Counted from the first letter of the stretch, positions 23,001 to 34,002 are shown. The stretch is DNA of 64,000 nucleotides from Tenrec ecaudatus (GCF_050624435.1 NW_027458542.1:1-64000), one strand, 5' to 3'. The notes: generated by a model from the sequence alone, not told the origin. Translations and numbers: made by a program.

Positions 23001-26000
23001 CTGGGGCACACCAGGCCTGGGGCTCCCAAATCTACGGGCTGGGGCGCCCCAGGCCTGGGGCAACCTAAGCCGAGGAGCTGGGGCGCCCCAGGCCTGGGGC
23101 TCCCAAAGCCTAAGGGCAGGGGCGACCCAGGCCTGGGGCTCCCTAAGCCTAAGGGCTGGAGTGCCACAGGCCTGGGGTTCCCTAAGCCTAAAGGCTGGGG
23201 CGCTCCCAGGACTGGGGTTCCCAAACCCTAAGGGTTGGGGCGCCCCAGGCCTGGGGCCTCGTAAGCCTAATTGCTGGGGCACCCCAAATCTGGGGCTTTC
23301 TAAGCCTAAGGGGTGGGGCGACCCAGGCCTGGGTCTCCCTAAGCCTAAGAGTTGGGGCTCACTAGGCCTGGGGCTCACTACGCCTAATGGCGGGGGCGCC
23401 CAAGGCCTGGCGCTCCCAAAACCTATGGGCTTGGGCGTCCCTTGCCTGGGGCTCCCAAAGCCTAAGGGCTGTGGCGCCACAGGCCTGGCGCTCCCAAAGC
23501 CTAAGGGCTGGGGCGCTCCAGGCCTGGGGCTCCCTAAGCCTAAGGGCTGGGGCACCCCAGGCCTGGGGCTCCCTAAGCCTAAGGGCTGGGGCGCTCCAGG
23601 CCTGGGGCTCCCAAAGCCTAAGGGATTGGGCGCCCCAGGCCTGGGGCTCCCTAAGCCTAAAGGCTGGGGCGCCTCAGTCCTGGGGCTCCCTAAGCCTAAG
23701 GGCTGGGGCGCCCCAGGCTTGGGGCTCCCAAAGTCTAAGGGCTGGGGCGACGGGCCTGGGGCTCCCTAAGCCTAAGGGCTGGGGCGACACAGGCCTGAGG
23801 CTCCCTAAGTCTAAGACTGGGGCGGCCCAGGACTGGGGTTCCCAAAGCCTAAGGGCTGTACGCCCCAGGCCAGGGGCTCCTTAAGCCTAATTGCTGGGGC
23901 GACCCTGGCCTGAGGCTCCCTAAGCCTAAGGGCTGGGGCGAACCAGGCCTGGGGCTCCCAAATCCTAAGAGCTGGGGCGCCCCAGGCCTGGGGCTCCCAA
24001 AACCTAAGGGCTGAGGCGCCTGATGCCTGGGGCTCCCAAAACCTAAGGGCTGAGGCGTCCTAGGCCTGGGGCTCCCTAAGCCTAAGTGCTGGGGCGCCCC
24101 AGGCATGGGGCTCCCTTAGCCTAAGTGCTGGGGCACCCGGGGCCAGGGGCTACATATGTCTAAGAGCTAGAGCTCACCAGGCCTGGGAATGCCTACGCCT
24201 AAGGGCGGGGGCGCCCTGGCCTGGGGTTCCCAAAGTCTAAGGGCTGGGGCACACCAGGCCTGGGGCTCCCAAATCTACGGGCTGGGGCGCCCCAGGCCTG
24301 GGGCAACCTAAGCCGAGGAGCTGGGGCGCCCCAGGCCTGGGGCTCCCAAAGCCTAAGGGCAGGGGCGACCCAGGCCTGGGGCTCCCTAAGCCTAAGGGCT
24401 GGAGTGCCACAGGCCTGGGGTTCCCTAAGCCTAAAGGCTGGGGCGCTCCCAGGACTGGGGTTCCCAAACCCTAAGGGTTGGGGCGCCCCAGGCCTGGGGC
24501 TCCGTAAGCCTAATTGCTGGGGCACCCCAAATCTGGGGCTTTCTAAGCCTAAGGGGTGGGGCGACCCAGGACTGGGTCTCCCTAAGCCTAAGAGTTGGGG
24601 CTCACTAGGCCTGGGGCTCACTACGCCTAATGGCGGGGGCGCCCAAGGCCTGGCGCTCCCAAAACCTATGGGCTTGGGCGTCCCTTGCCTGGGGCTCCCA
24701 AAGCCTAAGGGCTGTGGCGCCACAGGCCTGGCGCTCCCAAAGCCTAAGGGCTGGGGCGCTCCAGGCCTGGGGCTCCCTAAGCCTAAGGGCTGGGGCACCC
24801 CAGGCCTGGGGCTCCCTAAGCCTAAGGGCTGGGGCGCTCCAGGCCTGGGGCTCCCTAAGCCTAAGGGCTGGGGCGCCCCAGGCCTGGGGCTCCCTAAGCC
24901 TAAGGGCTGGGGCGCCCCATGACTGGGGTTCCAATGCCTAAGGCCTGGGGCACCACAGGCCTGTCACTCCCAAAGTCTAAGGGCTGGGGCGCCCCAGGTC
25001 TGGGGATCCCAAAGCCTAAGGGCTTGGGCACCCCAGGCCTGGGGCTCCCTAAACCTAAGGGCTGGGGTGCCCCATGCCAGGGGCTCCCTAAGCCTTAGTG
25101 CTGGGGCACCCCAGGCCTGAGGCTCCCTAAGCCTAAGGGCTGGGGCGCCCTAGGCCTGGGGCTAACTATGAATAAGGGCTGGGGCGCCCCAGGACTGGGG
25201 CTAACTAAGAATAAGGGCTGGGCGCCCCAGGCCTGGGGCTCCCTAAGGCTAAAGGCTGTGGCGCCCCAGGTCTGGGGCTCCCTAAGCCTAAGGGCTGCGG
25301 CGCCCCAGGCCTCGGGCTCCCAAAGCCTAAGGGCTGCGGCGCCCCAGGCCTGGGGCTCCCAAAGCGTAAGGGCTGGGGCACTCAGGCCTAGTGCTCCCTA
25401 AGCCTAATTGCTGGGGCAGCGCATGTCTGGGGCTCTATAAGCCTAAGGGCTGGGGCGACCCAGGCCTAGTGCTCCCTAAGCCTAATTGCTGGGGTGCACC
25501 AAGTCTGGGGTTCTCCAAGTCTAAGGGCTGGGGCGCCCCAGGCCTGGGGCTCCCAAAGCCTAAGTGCTGGGACGCCTCAGGCCAGGGGTTCCCTAAGTCT
25601 AAGAGCTGGGGCTCACCAGGCCTGGGGCTCCCAAAGCCTAAATGCTGGGGCGCCCCAGGCCTGGGGCTCCCAAAGCACAAGGGCTGAGGCGTCCCAGGCC
25701 TGGGGCACCCTAAGCCTAAGGGCTGTGACGCCCCAGGCATGGGGATCCCTAAGCCTAATTTCTAGGGCGCCCCAGGTCTGGGGCTCTCTAAGCCTAAGGG
25801 CTGGGGCGCCCCAGACCTGGGGCTCTCACAGCCTAAGGGCTGTGGTGCCCCATGCCAGGGGCTCACTAAGCCTTAGGGCTGGGGCGCCCCAGGCCTGAGG
25901 CTCCCTAAGCCTAAGGGCTGGGGCGCCCAAGGCCTGGGGCTCCCAAAGCCTAAGGGCTGTGGTGCCCCAGGACTGGGGCTAACTTAGCCTAAGGGCTGGG

Positions 26001-26454
26001 TGCCCCAGGCCTGGGGCTCCCTAATGCTAAGTGCTGGGGCGACCCAGGGCTGGTGCGCCCCAGGTGTGGGGGTCCCTAAGCTTTAGGGCTACGGGGCCCA
26101 GGCCTGGGTCTCTCAAAGCCCAAGGGCTGCGGCGCCCCAGGCCTGGGGCTCCCAAAGCCTAAGGGCTGGGGCACCCCAAGCCTGGGACTCTCTAAGCCCA
26201 AGGGCTGGGGCGCCACAGGCCTGGTGCTCCCTAAGCTTAATTGCTGGGGGCCACATGTCTGGGGCTCTCTAAGCCTGAGGGCTGGGGCGACCCAGGCCTG
26301 GGGCTCCCTAAGCCTATTTGCTGGGGCGCACCAGGCCTGTGGCTCCCTAAGCCTAAGGGCTGGGGTGCCCCATGATAGGGGCTCCCTAATCTAAGAGCTG
26401 GGGCTCACCAGGCCTGGGGCTCCCAAAGCCTAAGGGCTGGGCCGCCCTAGGCCA
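20030..26454 (+). repeat. Satellite higher-order unit, copy 2 (about 6.43 kb)
   Basis: A direct tandem copy of 13644-20029. Differences I noticed are one additional 39-bp monomer near 21140-21180 and a C-to-T change at about 21226 (GGCGTCGCA against GGCGCCGCA in copy 1). Identity ends at 26454: CCGCCCTAGGCC is followed by TGGGGC in copy 1 and AGGGGC here. Confidence 0.9.
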
Positions 26455-28594
26455 GGGGCTCCCAAAGCCCAAGGGCTGAGCCGTCCCAGACCTGGGGCTC
26501 CCTAAGCCTAAGGGCTGGGGCGCCCCAAGCCTTGGGCTCCCACAGCCTAAGGGCTGTGGTGCCCCATGCCAGGGGCTCACTAAGCCTTAGGGCTGGGGCG
26601 CCCCAGGCCTGAGGCTCCCTAAGCCTAAGGGCTGGGGCGCCCAAGGCCTGGGGCTCCCAAAGCCTAAGGGCTGGGGTGCCCCAGGACTGGGGCTAACTTA
26701 GCCTAAGGGCTGGGTGCCCCAGGCCTGGTGCTCCCTAATGCTAAGTGCTGGGGCGACCCAGGGCTGGTGCGCCCCAGGTGTGGGGGTCCCTAAGCTTTAG
26801 GGCTACGGGGCCCCAGGCCTGGGTCTCTCAAAGCCCAAGGGCTGCGGCGCCCCAGGCCTGGGGCTCCCAAAGCCTAAGGGCTGGGGCACCCCAAGCCTGG
26901 GACTCTCTAAGCCCAAGGGCTGGGGCGCCACAGGACTGGTGCTCCCTAAGCTTAATTGCTGGGGGCCACATGTCTGGGGCTCTCTAAGCCTGAGGGCTGG
27001 GGCGACCCAGGCCTGGGGCTCCCTAAGCCTATTTGCTGGGGCGCACCAGGCCTGTGGCTCCCTAAGCCTAAGGGCTGGGGTGCCCCATGATAGGGGCTCC
27101 CTAATCTAAGAGCTGGGGCTCACCAGGCCTGGGGCTCCCAAAGCCTAAGGGCTGGGGCGCCCCAGGCCAGGGGCTCCCAAAGCCCAAGGGCTGAGGCGTC
27201 CCAGACCTGGGGCACCCTAAGCCTAAGGGCTGCGGCGCCCCAGGCCTTGGGCTCCCACAGCCTAAGGGATGGGGTACCCCATGCCAGGGGCTCCCTAAGC
27301 CTTAGGGCTGGGGCGCCCCATGCCTGAGGCTCCCTAAGCCTAAGGGCTGGGGCACCCTAGGCTTGGGGCTCCCAAAGCCTAAGGGCTGGGCCGCCCCTGG
27401 ACAGGGGCTAACTAAGCCTAAGGGCTGGGCGCCCCAGGCCTAGGGCTCCCTAAGGCTAAAGGCTGGGGCACCCTGGGCTGGGGCGCCCCAGGTCTGGGGC
27501 TCCCTAAGCCTAAGGGCTGCGTCGCCCCAGGCCCGGGGCTCCCAAAGCCTAAGGGCTGGGGCGCCCCAGTCCTGGGGCTCCCAAAGCCTAAGGGCTGGGG
27601 CGCCCAAGGCCTGGGGATCCCGAAGCCTAAGGGCTGGGGCACCCCAGGCCTGGGGCTCCCTAAGCCTAAGTGTTGTGGCGTCCCTGGCCAGGGGCTCCCT
27701 AAGTTAAAGAGCTGGGGCTCAAAAGGCCTGGGGCTCCCTAAGCCAAAGGGCTGGGGCGCCCCAAGCCTGGGGTTCCAAAAGCCTAAGGGATGGGGCGCCC
27801 CAGGCCTGGGGCTCCCTAAGCCTTAGGGCTGGGGCGACGCAGGCTTGAGGCTCCCTAAGCCTAAGGGCTAGGGCGCCCCAGGCCTGGGGCTCCCAAAGCC
27901 TAAGGAATGGGGCGCCTCAGGCCTGGGGCTCCCTAAGCTTAAGGTGTGGGGAGCCTCAGGCCGAGGGCTCCCTAAGCCTAAGTGTGGGGGCGCCCCAGGC
28001 CTGGCGCTCCCAAAGCCTAAGGGCTGGGGCGCCCCAGGTCTGGGGCTCCCAAAGCCTAAGGGTTGGGGCGCCCCAGGCCTGGGGCTCCCTTAGCCTAAGG
28101 GTTGTGGCGTCCCAGGCCTGGGGCTCCCTAAGCTTAAGGGCTGGGGCGCCCCAGGCCTCGGGCTCCCAAAGCCTAAGGGCTGGTGCGCCCCATGCCTGGG
28201 GTTCCAAAGCCTAAGGGCTGGGGCGCCACAGGCCGGGGGCTCCCAAAACCTATGGGCTGGGGCGTCCCATGCCTGGGGCTCCCAAAGCCTAAGGGCTGAG
28301 GCGCACCAGGCTGGGGGCTCCCGAAGACTAAGGTCTGGGGCGACCCGGCCTCAGGCTCCCAAACCTAAGGGTTGGGGCGCCCCATGCCTGGGGCTCCCAA
28401 AACCTATGGGCTGGGGCGTCCCAGTCCTGGTGCTCCAAAAGCCTAAGGGCTTGGGCGCCACGGCATCAGGCTCCCAAAACCTAAGGGCTGGGATGCCCCA
28501 GCCCTGGGGCTCCAAAGCGTAAGGGCTGGGGCGCCCCAGGCCTGGGGCTCCCTAAGCCTAAGGGCTGGGGCGCCCCAAGCCTTGGGCTCCCACA

Positions 28595-29150
28595 GCCTAA
28601 GGGCTGTGGTGCCCCATGCCAGGGGCTCACTAAGCCTTAGGGCTGGGGCGCCCCAGGCCTGAGGCTCCCTAAGCCTAAGGGCTGGGGCGCCCAAGGCCTG
28701 GGGCTCCCAAAGCCTAAGGGCTGGGGTGCCCCAGGACTGGGGCTAACTTAGCCTAAGGCTGGGTGCCCCAGGCCTGGGGCTCCCTAATGCTAAGTGCTGG
28801 GGCGACCCAGGGCTGGTGCGCCCCAGGTGTGGGGGTCCCTAAGCTTTAGGGCTACGGGGCCCCAGGCCTGGGTCTCTCAAAGCCCAAGGGCTGCGGCGCC
28901 CCAGGCCTGGGGCTCCCAAAGCCTAAGGGCTGGGGCACCCCAGGCCTGGGTCTCTCTAAGCCCAAGGGCTGGGGCGCCACAGGCCTGGTGCTCCCTAAGC
29001 CTAATTGCTGGGGGCCGCATGTCTGGGGCTCTCTTAGCCTAAGGGCTGGGGCGACCCAGGCCTGGGGCTCCCTAAGCCTATTTGCTGGGGCGCACCAGGC
29101 CTGTGGCTCCCTAAGCCTAAGGGCTGGGGTGCCCCATGATAGGGGCTCCC
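28595..29150 (+). repeat. Satellite block of about 0.56-0.6 kb seen four times
   Basis: This block begins with a monomer containing GTGCCCCATGCCAGGGGC and runs through a marker with GGGCTACGGGG to CCCATGATAGGGGC. Equivalent blocks lie at about 19410-19965, 25835-26390 and 26545-27105. The first two belong to the 6.4-kb copies. The last two show that duplication at this scale also occurred outside them, with a spacing of about 2049 bp. Confidence 0.8.
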
Positions 29151-31239
29151 TAAGCCTTAGGGCTGGGGCGCCCCATGCCTGAGGCTCCCTAAGCCTAAGG
29201 GCTGGGGCACCCTAGGCTTGGGCCTCCCAAAGCCTAAGGGCTGGGGCGCCCCTGGACTGGGGCTAACTAAGCCTAAGGGCTGGGCGCCCCAGGCCTAGGG
29301 CTCCCTAAGGCTAAAGGCTGGGGCGACCCAGGGCTGGGGCGCCCCAGGTCTGGGGCTCCCTAAGCCTAAGGGCTGCGACGCCCCAGGCCTGGGGCTCCCA
29401 AAGCCTAAGGGCTGTGGCGTCCCAGTCCTGGGGCTCCCAAAGCCTAAGGGCTGGGGCGCCCAAGGCCTGGGGATCTTGAAGCCTAAGGGCTGGGGCACCC
29501 CAGGCCTGGGGCTCCCTAAGCCTAAGTGTTGTGGCGTCCCTGGCCAGGGGCTCCCTAAGTTAAAGAGCTGGGGCTCAATAGGCTGGGGCTCCCTAAGCCA
29601 AAGGGCTGGGGCGCCACAAGCCTGGGGTTCCAAAAGCCTAAGGGATGGGGCGCCCCAGGCCTGGGGCTCCCTAAGCCTTAGGGCTGGGGCGACGCAGGCC
29701 TGAGGCTCCCTAAGCCTATGGGCTGGGGCGACCTAGGCCTGGGGCTCCCAAAAGCCTAAGGGCTGTTGCGCCCCAAGACTGGGGCTAACTAAGCCCAAGG
29801 GCTGGGCGCCCCACGCCGGGGACTCTCTAAGCCTAATTGATGGGGCGCACCAGGCCTGGGGCTCCCTAAGCCTATGTGTTGGGGTGCCTCAGGCCAGGGG
29901 CTCCTTAATCTAAGAGCTGGGGCTCACCAGGCCTGGGGCTCCCAAAGCCTAAGTGCTGGGGCCCCCCAGGCCTGGGGCTCCCAAAACCCAAGGGCTGAGG
30001 AGTCCCAGGTCTGGGGCTACTTAAGCCTAAGGGCTGGGGCGCCCCAGGCCTGGGGCTCAAAAAACCTATGGGCTGGGGCGTCCCAGTCCTGGTGCTCCCA
30101 ATGCCTAAGGGCTGGGGCGCCCCATGCCAGGGGCTCCCGAAGCCTTAGGGCTGGGGCGCCCCAGGCCTGAGGCTCCCTAAGCCTAAGGGCTGGGGCACCC
30201 TAGGCCTGGGGCTCCAAAAGCCTAAGGGCTGGGGCGCCCCAGGACTGGGGCTAACTAAGCCTAAGGTCTAGGCGCCCGAGGCCTAGGGCTCCCTAAGGCT
30301 AAAGGCTGGGGCGCCCCAGGCCTGGGGCTCCCTAACCCTAAGGGCTGTGGTGCCCCTGGCCTGGGGCTCCCTAAGCCTAAGAGCTTGGGCGCCCCAGGCC
30401 TGGGGCTCCCTAACCCTAAGGGCTGGGGCGCCCAAGGCCTAGGTCTCCCTAAAGCTAAGGCCTGGGGCTCCCAAAGCCTAAGGGCTTGGGTGCCCCAGGC
30501 CTGGGGCTCCCTAAGCCTAAGGGCTGGGGCGCCCCATTCCTGGGGCCCCTTAAGCCTAAGGGCTGATGCGTCCCAGGCCTGGGTCTCCCTAAGCCTAAGG
30601 GCTGGGGCGCAACAGACCTGAGGCTTCCAAAGACTAAGGGCTGGGGCTCAACAGACCTGAGGCTTCCAAAGACTAAGGGCAGGGGCGCCCCAGGCCTGGG
30701 GCTCCCTAAGCCTAAGGGCTGGGGCGTCCCAGGCCAGGTGCTCCCTAAGCCTAAGTGCTGGAGCGCCCCAGGCCTGGGGTTCCCTAAGCCTAAGGGCTGT
30801 GGTGCCCTGGGCCTGGGGCTCCCTAAGCCTAAGGGCTGGGGCTCCCCAGGCCTGGGGCTCCCTATGCTTAAGAGTTGGAGCACCCCAGCCTGGGGCTCCC
30901 TAAGCCTAAGGGCTGGGGCGCCAAAGGCCTGGGGCTCCCTAAGACTAGGGCTGGGGCGCGCCTGGCCTGGAGCTCCCAAAACCTAAGGGCAGGGGTGCCC
31001 CACGCCCGGGGCTCCGTAAGCCTAAGGGCTGGGGCACCTCAGGCCAGGAGCTCCCTACGCTTAAGGGCTTGGGAGCCCCAGGCCTGGGGCTCCCTAAGCA
31101 TAAGGGCTGTGGCGCCCCAGGCCAGGGGCTCCCTAAGCCTAAGGGCTGGGGCGCCCCTGGCGTGGGGCTCCCTAAACCTAAGGGCTGTGGTGCCCCAGGC
31201 CAGGGGCTCCCTAAACCTAAGGCTGTGCGGCAAACCAAA

Positions 31240-31400
31240 CTGAGCTCAGGGGGAGCTGGTCTGTGGGTTATGTTAGCCATAAAGTGAGCAGTTTGAACTC
31301 ACCAGCCACCACTCAAAGGGAGAAAGAGGAGGCTTTCTGCTCCCATGGACTTACAGTCTACGAAGTGGCAGGGAGCATTTCTATGCCTCCTATGATTAGG
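31240..31400 (+). mobile_element. AfroSINE at the right edge of the satellite
   Basis: The tRNA-like head has GTGGGTTATGTTAGCC and GTGAGCAGTTTGAACTCACC. The body has GGGAGAAAGAGGAGGCTTTC and ACTTACAGTCT. The tail is decayed. It starts within about 20 bp of the last satellite monomer. Confidence 0.7.
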
Positions 31401-31532
31401 ATCTAGGAGGGTGAGGGTGCATTTGGTTTGGACCTGTCTTCAGGCCATTTCCCAGATGGGCTTCCAGCAGCGGCTCTGCCTTCAGGAATGTCTGATGACC
31501 TTGAGGGCAGCAAAGTCCTAAACAGACTCTGG

Positions 31533-31715
31533 CAGTGGTTCTCAACCTTCCTAATACAGGTCCTCTTGTTGTGGTGATGCCCCCCTCCCCCAACCATTAA
31601 ATGATTTTTTGCTACTTCATCACTGTAATTTTGCTACAGTTATGAATTGGGTGAGCCCTGTAAAAGGGTCATATGACTCCCAAAGGGGTCGCAACCCACA
31701 AGTTGAGAACCACTG
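31533..31715 (+). mobile_element. SPIN (hAT) non-autonomous element
   Basis: The ends are CAGTGGTTCTCAACC and GTTGAGAACCACTG, a perfect terminal inverted repeat over 14 bp. Internal landmarks are GTTGTGGTGATG, CTACTTCATCACTGTAATTT and CAAAGGGGTCGCAACCCAC. At about 183 bp it is an internally deleted form with no transposase. I see no clear 8-bp target duplication (GACTCTGG against CACTAAGT). Confidence 0.88.
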
Positions 31716-32705
31716 CACTAAGTGTTCCCCTCCCAGGCAGCCCTACCAGTGTCTGGTGTGCATAGTTCTGTGAGGTGAGAGAAATGGACTTAGTGTCTGC
31801 TTCTGGTGACAGTTGATGTGGGTGGGCTTTCTCCCTATATCAAATCCCTCTCAGGCCATTTGTCACCACAACAGAGGGAGCCATGCACAAAAAAGCAAGA
31901 AGAGGATGCAGCACAGCAGGACAGCAAGCAGAACAAAGATTGAATAAGCACAATTCACTTCAATCATGAATCGGGTGCCCTTGAGATGTGAAGAAGACCC
32001 CAGTCTAGTGACATTAGATCAGGTTTAGGGATTGAGTGAAGGGACCCCTCTTGGCTCCCCACAGTCCCTATTTTGCTTTCCCATTGACCCTGACCCTTGC
32101 ATCCTGATTGGTCCTTATTCCAGCATGATGGTTGGTTTCATAACCACGGCATATGGGAATGTGTTAGTCGATAGATTATACAGGCACAGCCTCTGGAATG
32201 GATAAGTGAGGAGGCGATTTGGGCTCGCTCATGCAGACCTCTAGTTGTCCTTGACATGACTGGTAGAAGGGATCATGTGAAGTGATTTGAGATCGGCGTT
32301 GAGATCTGATAGGTCATGCAGACTTCTAGCTGATCCTGGCAGTACCCTATTTTAAGGAAACAGAATGTTTGGCGTTTAAGTCTTACTTGAGCTTAAATTT
32401 TGAGCAATAGGCTGTGGCTCACAGTGAGAGTCTATGTGGAGACCCTACATCCATTTTGAGGGGCCACAGATTCAGCCGCCATTGAGTTCTTTCCTACTGC
32501 TGACTGGCAGTGGAAAGCTTGTCCCTCAGGCAGTGTGCTTGCGTCCACTCCCCGGGCCAGACTCAACGATATACGGTAGTGTGCACATCCCAATGAAGGT
32601 CCCGCTCATGCTCTCACAGGCCCTCCTGAAACTCCATGATTTGATCTGTCTTCAGTCACAATTTTGTGACAAAGTTGTTTGTATTCTATGTTTTGTTTAA
32701 ATTTT
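31716..32705. other. Unassigned DNA
   Basis: I recognise no gene or repeat family here. Together with 32883-33030, which ends in AATAAAATATAG, this could be a decayed LTR interrupted by the SINE at 32706, but I found no matching terminal ends or target duplication. The ORFs are short and lack any recognisable domain. Confidence 0.3.
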
Positions 32706-32882
32706 CAGGAGCCCAGGTGGTAATGCTGGATAGTGTTGGACTATTAAGAGCAAGGTCGCTGGTTCAAAGCCACTAGTCATTCCACAGGAGAAAGATGAGG
32801 TTATTGCTTCCTGGAAAGGTAGCAACTTCAGGATCCCTACACAGAGTCATTATGAGTCAGAGTCAGCAGGACAGAATGGGTG
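32706..32882 (+). mobile_element. AfroSINE, diverged
   Basis: It starts at AGGAGCCCAGGTGGTAATG, has a head with GCAAGGTCGCTGGTTCAAAG, a body with CCACAGGAGAAAGATGAGG, and a tail with GAGTCATTATGAGTCAGAG. Nearly full length. Confidence 0.78.
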
Positions 32883-33671
32883 TCATTTTATTTAAGTCAC
32901 TGTGGCTGTGGGTCCTTCCGACACCATTTTGGCCTTATGCGGATGCTCTCCTTCATCCAGAACAGCAGTGTGTGCCTTTTTCTTGTGTAAAACTTAGCAA
33001 AGGAGTTCCTAATAAAATATAGTTGAATTGGGAGTCTTTTCCCCCTTAAAACAAAGTAATTACATAAATAGAAACGCGACTATGGTGCTAATAACCAGTT
33101 GGAGAGTTGAGAGAGCTGAACTCTCAATCCTGATAGAAACCCATTGTGACTGAGCACCTGCTCAAGGTCATCCACAGCCTATGAGGTTGAGCCTATGTGT
33201 TTGGGAGTAATTGTGTACATAAAGTTAACAATTTATCTTTCTAAAGATTCTGTCTAAAACTTACTTTAAATAATAAGTTTTCCCCAGGGCTAGGTAAAGT
33301 TCAGAGAGTTTAATCCCCTAGGATCCACCCCCTCTCAGCATTCATCATGTTAGGCCAGAGGAGGCAAATCACACCCACTACCCAGGGAGCATTGCTTCCA
33401 AAAGCACATTGCCTGTGCCGGGGCAGAGGGGAGGTACCCGTACCAGAAATGCTGACAGAGTGGAACCAGAGAGCTCAGCCCCCAGCTTCCGAGGGAGCAG
33501 CTGTGATGGTTCACTTCTGGATGAATATGTTTAAGCAAAGGCCAAGGGCATGACTTGGGCAGCACGAAAAGCAGATGTGCAGAGGTTGTTCACTACATTC
33601 CCGAAATTCACACACTCTCCGGAGGCTCCTTGGCTCAATGGCAGGAAGTCATTGGTGGCTTCCACCTTCAA
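32883..33671. other. Unassigned DNA
   Basis: Contains an AATAAA-type sequence at about 33010, which might be an LTR or transcript 3' end. The ORFs at 33347-33553 (+) and 33350-33565 (-) overlap antisense and show no recognisable domain. Nothing else identified. Confidence 0.3.
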
Positions 33672-33812
33672 TACCAAAAGGTCACTGCCGTCCAGTAGAT
33701 TCCAACCACAGTGACCCTATATGGAGTTTTCAAGACTGTAAATCTTCATGGGAGCCAGTAGTCTCATTGTCCCCCTTGGGACAGGGAGCTAGCAGCCCGT
33801 TTTGCCACCAGG
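33672..33812 (-). mobile_element. AfroSINE, antisense
   Basis: On the plus strand: CACTGCCGTCCAGTAGATTC, AGTGACCCTATATGG, TTTTCAAGACTGTAAATCTT. This is the reverse complement of the AfroSINE tail and body. The head end is decayed. Confidence 0.78.
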
Positions 33813-33902
33813 GCTCCTTCCTCTCTAATTCTGGATCCAGTCCCTCCGAATATCCTTCCCTGCCCTTGTCTAGGCTTCTTAAATGCGTTCCACGCTGCTT
33901 AT

Positions 33903-33998
33903 GTTAGTCTGGGTGCATTTGAGAAACAAATCCACAGAAACATGTATGTATAAGAGAGTTGCATGTAAAGGGTGATTGCACATCAAGAAAACATGCTC
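33903..33998 (+). mobile_element. Fragment of a TG...CA LTR-like repeat (5' end)
   Basis: TATGTTAGTCTGGGT and GAGAAACAAATCCACAGAAA match the 5' ends of the elements at 40272, 52773 and 54435. It is truncated by the antisense LINE at 34003. Confidence 0.55.
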
Positions 33999-34002
33999 GC
34001 AT

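Larger units (their letters stand above)
2399..31225. repeat. 39-bp GC-rich satellite array, about 28.8 kb
   Basis: An uninterrupted tandem array of about 740 monomers. A canonical unit is 7212-7250; 29 of its 39 bases are G or C. Each unit contains GGGGCGCCCC (a perfect 10-bp palindrome), overlapping CCCCAGGCCTGGGG (a perfect 14-bp palindrome), plus AGCC and GGCT arms around a TAAG loop. Two main variants differ at one base (CCCAAAG or CCCTAAG). Monomers diverge by up to about 20 percent, with 1-3 bp indels. Four of six frames are open in the canonical unit because 39 equals 13 codons; the other two carry TAA or TAG in every unit. The many proline/glycine-rich reading frames are therefore by-products and are not annotated as genes. 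I do not recognise the family. Confidence 0.97.

Noticed and set aside
2399..31225. CRISPR array or bacterial repeat protein region, suggested by regular short repeats
   Set aside because: The repeats are directly contiguous with no unique spacers, and the surroundings are mammalian retroelements.
2399..31225. CpG-island promoter or CTCF macrosatellite
   Set aside because: High GC comes from one short monomer with about one CpG each; I see no CTCF-like core motif in the unit and no gene start beside it.
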